Shown here in pieces: positions 6,149-9,000 of a DNA stretch of 9,000 bases. The number at the start of each line of letters is the position of its first letter. Positions within the stretch are counted from its first letter, which is position 1. Location: contig WRIQ01000034.1 in NCBI GenBank assembly GCA_009782655.1, forward strand, positions 1-9,000, written 5' to 3'. A program made the translations under genes and the position numbers. This DNA comes from Prolixibacteraceae bacterium. GTDB taxonomy: Bacteria; Bacteroidota; Bacteroidia; Bacteroidales; Prolixibacteraceae. The notes under the pieces are model-generated. The model was given only the letters and a program-made list of their open reading frames with translations, searched no databases and was not told the DNA's origin.

Positions 6149-9000
6149 TCAACTAATATCTCTCAGCAAACATAAATAGGCGTCTTCCAGATGGGGCGAA
6201 ACATTAACAGCGTCGGGCGTTGGTTTTTCTTTGGCCACCGCCCTGATCTTAATCATTTCGCCATCGCGCATGTGATTGGTAATCATCTGCTTGTTTGAGA
6301 ATTGTTCAAATTCGGCGGTGGTGAGCGAGAATTGCCATACATGGCCTTCGCCCATTTGTACCATGTTGGTAGGTACGCCGAAATATTTCAACTGTCCGCG
6401 GTTGATGACAGCAACCTGATTGCAAGAGCTGGATATGTCTTCGATGATGTGGGTTGAGAAAATTACAATCCTGCCGCGGCTTAGTTCCACCAGCAGGTTG
6501 CGGAAGCGGATGCGCTCGCGCGGGTCGAGGCCGGCAGTGGGCTCGTCGACAACCAGGATGCGCGGCAGATTGAGCAATATCTGTGCGATGCCGATACGTT
6601 GCTTCATGCCACCCGAGAACGAGCCTATGTTGTCTTCGCGGCGGTCGTACATATGCACGGCTTTCAGAACATATTCAATGCGTTCGGCGCGTATTTTTGC
6701 GCTTTTAACGCCTTTCAGGATGGCTTGGTAATCGAGAAATTCCCATGCCGACATGTTTTCATAACTGCCAAATTCCTGCGGCAGGTAACCAATCAGTCCC
6801 TGAAGCTCTTCGCGGTGTTTCTGTGTATCAAGGCCGTTGATGTAAATCTTGCCGTAGCTCTGTTCGAAAATACCGCAAATGATGCGCATCATGGTCGATT
6901 TTCCGGCGCCGTTGGGGCCAAGAAGCCCTATCATTCCGGTTTTTATCTCCATGGAAACGCCGGCCAGCGCCTTAAACGGTTTCTTCCGTTTTCCGATAAC
7001 GGGAATCTGTTTCACCAATCTGAAATATTGGCGCCGCAGCTTCCCAAAACGCCCCGAAATGCGGTCAACATTAATATTCTTGTTGTGTACATATTCCGAA
7101 GAAGCATATATCAACAACAACAAATACCACAAAATGCCAATTAAGATAACCATGCTGCCGTTGTCCCATTTTCTGCTGAAGATGAAAACAAAAATTAACG
7201 GCACCGCCCATAAAATCAAATTATAACAAATCTTCCTGAGTTTCAGCAGTAATGGTTTTTTCGTTTTTTTATACCGATTGAGAATCAGCGCTTCAAAGGG
7301 TTTCCACAAGGCGAAGAGGAAGAACCACAGCACCACTGCAAACAGCAGCATCCAGAAAGATCCTTTGAGGTAAAAGAATGTAAACCATGTGAGGAATCCG
7401 AACAGCGGAAGTTGCCAAACCAGATCGCTGAAATCGCGTAAACGGGTGTATTCCCGCGTGAGGCCGGCACGTTCCCTGATTTTGAGCCCCGATTTCCATT
7501 CGCGTTGGAAGCGCGAGTCGCGTCCGTATACTTTGACCAGTTTACGAACAGTTATCCGAATGGATTCATTTTCGTCTATTAATTTTTCTCGCGCCATCCG
7601 GAGGCTTGTCTGGATAAACCAAGTTGCTCCCGGGATGATGATGATGGCGAGCATGAATAGCAACAATTGCCAAAGGAAACTGTCGACTTTCGCATAGATA
7701 TACCACGCGGCGGCGGCGAATAAAACCAGATGGGCAACTTTAACTTTCCACGACAGGATTTTCATCCATGCGAGTGCGTTTTCGAGGCCAGCATAAAGTG
7801 TGGGTATGAAAATGAGCGTCAATATAGTGCTGAACGCCAGTCCACCAATGACGGTGATGGCAAACGGTGCACCGATGGCGCCAACATATTCGTCTTGCCC
7901 CATTGCCAGCGGCAACAGCGCCACAATGGTCGTAATAGAAGTGATGAGTATCGGCCGCACACGCGATAAACCGGATTCCATGAGGGCGCGGTATTTGTTG
8001 TATCCGCGCTTTCGGAGTATGTTGGTATAGTCTATCAATATGATTCCGTTGTTGACCACGACGCCAAGCAAGATAAGAAAGCCCATCAGCGTGTTGGCGT
8101 TGAACAAACTGTTCCCTGTGAATATCAGCGCCAGAAATGAACCCACGGCCGCCAACGGTATGGAAAACATCAATACGAAAGGCGTGCTGACAGATTCGAA
8201 AACGGTAGCCAGAATCATCAAAATCAGAATAAAAGCAGCAGCAAACAGAAAATAGAAATCCTCAAATTTGTCTTCTTCGTGGACAACCTGTGTGGCAACG
8301 CCGGCAGGCAGGTTGTAGGCCGCCACAATTTCGTCAATCTCGAGGCGGTAGGCCTCCAGTAAATCTTTCGATTGCTCGGCATCCGACACAAACCGGTAGT
8401 TGAGAACAATCTGTTTTTCTTGATTGACACGGGTGATGCTGGCCTTCCCACGGCCGTATATAACGTCGGCGATGTCGGTCAACTCGTAAACCGCGCCTGC
8501 GTTGTTGCTGATTTTCAAACTGCGTAAATCATCGATGGTTTTGTCTCTTTTCTCTTTAGCGTCTTTTTCCTTCAATACAATGTCATACTCTTCGGTACCT
8601 TGTTTGAACCTGACTCCCGAATTGATTTGACTGCTGAACGAGCCGAGTTCGCGGGCAACATTGTTCAACGACACGTTGAGTTGAGTCATCACCAAAGGCT
8701 TGAAATACAGATGAACTTCGGGGCGGTTTGTTCCCACGCTGACATTGACGCTTCGCACCGATTCGAGATTTTCGAAGAAATAGCGAAGGTCTTCGGCAAC
8801 GCCCTGCATAACCTGAAAATCCTGTCCTTTTATTACCACGCGTTCCTGATTGGTGCCGATTCCCATCATGCGGCTGAACGAACTGGCACCGCTCATGTTC
8901 ATCGCGCCCGAACCCGAACTCGACTGGCTTAGGCTCACCTGAGCCCTCCGTATGTTGTTGGTACGCCCTTCTATGTCGGTTTTTATGTCGCCAATTTCAC
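6149..9000 (-). CDS. RND efflux permease fused to membrane linker and ABC ATPase (5' end cut by right edge)
   Basis: One open frame enters from base 9000 and runs 949 residues to TGA at 6149-6151. Numbering here counts the GTG at 8938 as residue 1; the frame continues upstream, so that GTG is not the start. Residues 1-225 are the second periplasmic porter region of an AcrB-type RND pump, including ERVVIKGQDFQVMQGVAEDL. Residues 228-385 are its last five helices, with ATVFESVSTPFVLM, GVVVNNGIILIDY and SRVRPILITSITT. Residues about 400-612 add roughly six further hydrophobic segments, split by a basic soluble stretch (441-505). Residues 640-860 are a full ABC ATPase: Walker A GPNGAGKST (674-682), Q-loop YLPQEFG, signature SGGMKQR (775-781), Walker B ILVVDEPTAGLDP (794-806) and H-loop STHIIED. 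The tail ends LEDAYLCLLRDIS, like the C-terminus of stand-alone ABC-2 exporter ATPases. A proton-driven pump joined to an ATP-driven module is inferred. The downstream gene encodes the matching ABC-2 permease. The RND N-terminal half, start and promoter lie outside the window. Confidence 0.9.
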   Translation of the reverse strand, partial: EIGDIKTDIEGRTNNIRRAQVSLSQSSSGSGAMNMSGASSFSRMMGIGTNQERVVIKGQDFQVMQGVAEDLRYFFENLESVRSVNVSVGTNRPEVHLYFKPLVMTQLNVSLNNVARELGSFSSQINSGVRFKQGTEEYDIVLKEKDAKEKRDKTIDDLRSLKISNNAGAVYELTDIADVIYGRGKASITRVNQEKQIVLNYRFVSDAEQSKDLLEAYRLEIDEIVAAYNLPAGVATQVVHEEDKFEDFYFLFAAAFILILMILATVFESVSTPFVLMFSIPLAAVGSFLALIFTGNSLFNANTLMGFLILLGVVVNNGIILIDYTNILRKRGYNKYRALMESGLSRVRPILITSITTIVALLPLAMGQDEYVGAIGAPFAITVIGGLAFSTILTLIFIPTLYAGLENALAWMKILSWKVKVAHLVLFAAAAWYIYAKVDSFLWQLLLFMLAIIIIPGATWFIQTSLRMAREKLIDENESIRITVRKLVKVYGRDSRFQREWKSGLKIRERAGLTREYTRLRDFSDLVWQLPLFGFLTWFTFFYLKGSFWMLLFAVVLWFFLFALWKPFEALILNRYKKTKKPLLLKLRKICYNLILWAVPLIFVFIFSRKWDNGSMVILIGILWYLLLLIYASSEYVHNKNINVDRISGRFGKLRRQYFRLVKQIPVIGKRKKPFKALAGVSMEIKTGMIGLLGPNGAGKSTMMRIICGIFEQSYGKIYINGLDTQKHREELQGLIGYLPQEFGSYENMSAWEFLDYQAILKGVKSAKIRAERIEYVLKAVHMYDRREDNIGSFSGGMKQRIGIAQILLNLPRILVVDEPTAGLDPRERIRFRNLLVELSRGRIVIFSTHIIEDISSSCNQVAVINRGQLKYFGVPTNMVQMGEGHVWQFSLTTAEFEQFSNKQMITNHMRDGEMIKIRAVAKEKPTPDAVNVSPHLEDAYLCLLRDIS

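Noticed and set aside
6599..7144. A 181-codon plus-strand frame across the ABC ATPase region
   Set aside because: It is antisense to conserved Walker A and flanking sequence and has no protein family features.
8936..8938. GTG at 8938 as the start of the RND-ABC gene
   Set aside because: The frame stays open to base 9000 and still encodes RND periplasmic sequence upstream (for example GDIKTDIEGRTNNIRRAQ), so the gene begins outside the window.

Overview
The window looks like chromosomal DNA of a Bacteroidota member, probably order Bacteroidales. Three start-proximal boxes read TACTTTTG, which fits the Bacteroidota -7 consensus TAnnTTTG. The gene content also fits: a DUF4369/thioredoxin-like lipoprotein, a Bacteroidota-style LpxH, fused RibF, and an STN-domain protein. 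Coding density is high and no gene-free stretch exceeds about 210 bases. I see no insertion sequence, CRISPR array or prophage.

Layout. Bases 1-1399 (minus): an outer-envelope lipoprotein with a thioredoxin fold that has lost both catalytic cysteines, followed by the 5' end of lpxH (lipid A synthesis), which runs off the left edge. Bases 1493-2425 (plus): ribF, divergent from the lipoprotein, with its own promoter. Bases 2466-2549 (minus): tRNA-Leu(CAA), with its promoter and a hairpin terminator that sits in the gap to the ribF stop. Bases 2753-4324 (plus): an exported protein combining an STN domain, two retropepsin-like aspartic protease lobes and a PDZ domain, followed by a likely intrinsic terminator. 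Bases 4419-5399 (plus): nadA with its own promoter. Bases 5408-9000 (minus): a two-gene transport operon.

The transport operon is the most unusual part. Its first gene is cut by the right edge. In one uninterrupted reading frame it encodes the C-terminal half of an RND (AcrB-type) efflux permease, then an extra block of about six membrane segments with a basic cytosolic linker, then a complete ABC ATPase domain with Walker A, Q-loop, signature, Walker B and H-loop. The second gene, 27 bases downstream, encodes a six-helix ABC-2 permease. The arrangement suggests a hybrid exporter in which an RND periplasmic pump and an ABC-2 module are physically linked. No such named system is known to me, though the fusion may recur in relatives. 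The other genes are mostly housekeeping (lipid A, FAD, NAD, tRNA) and do not form an obvious pathway with it.
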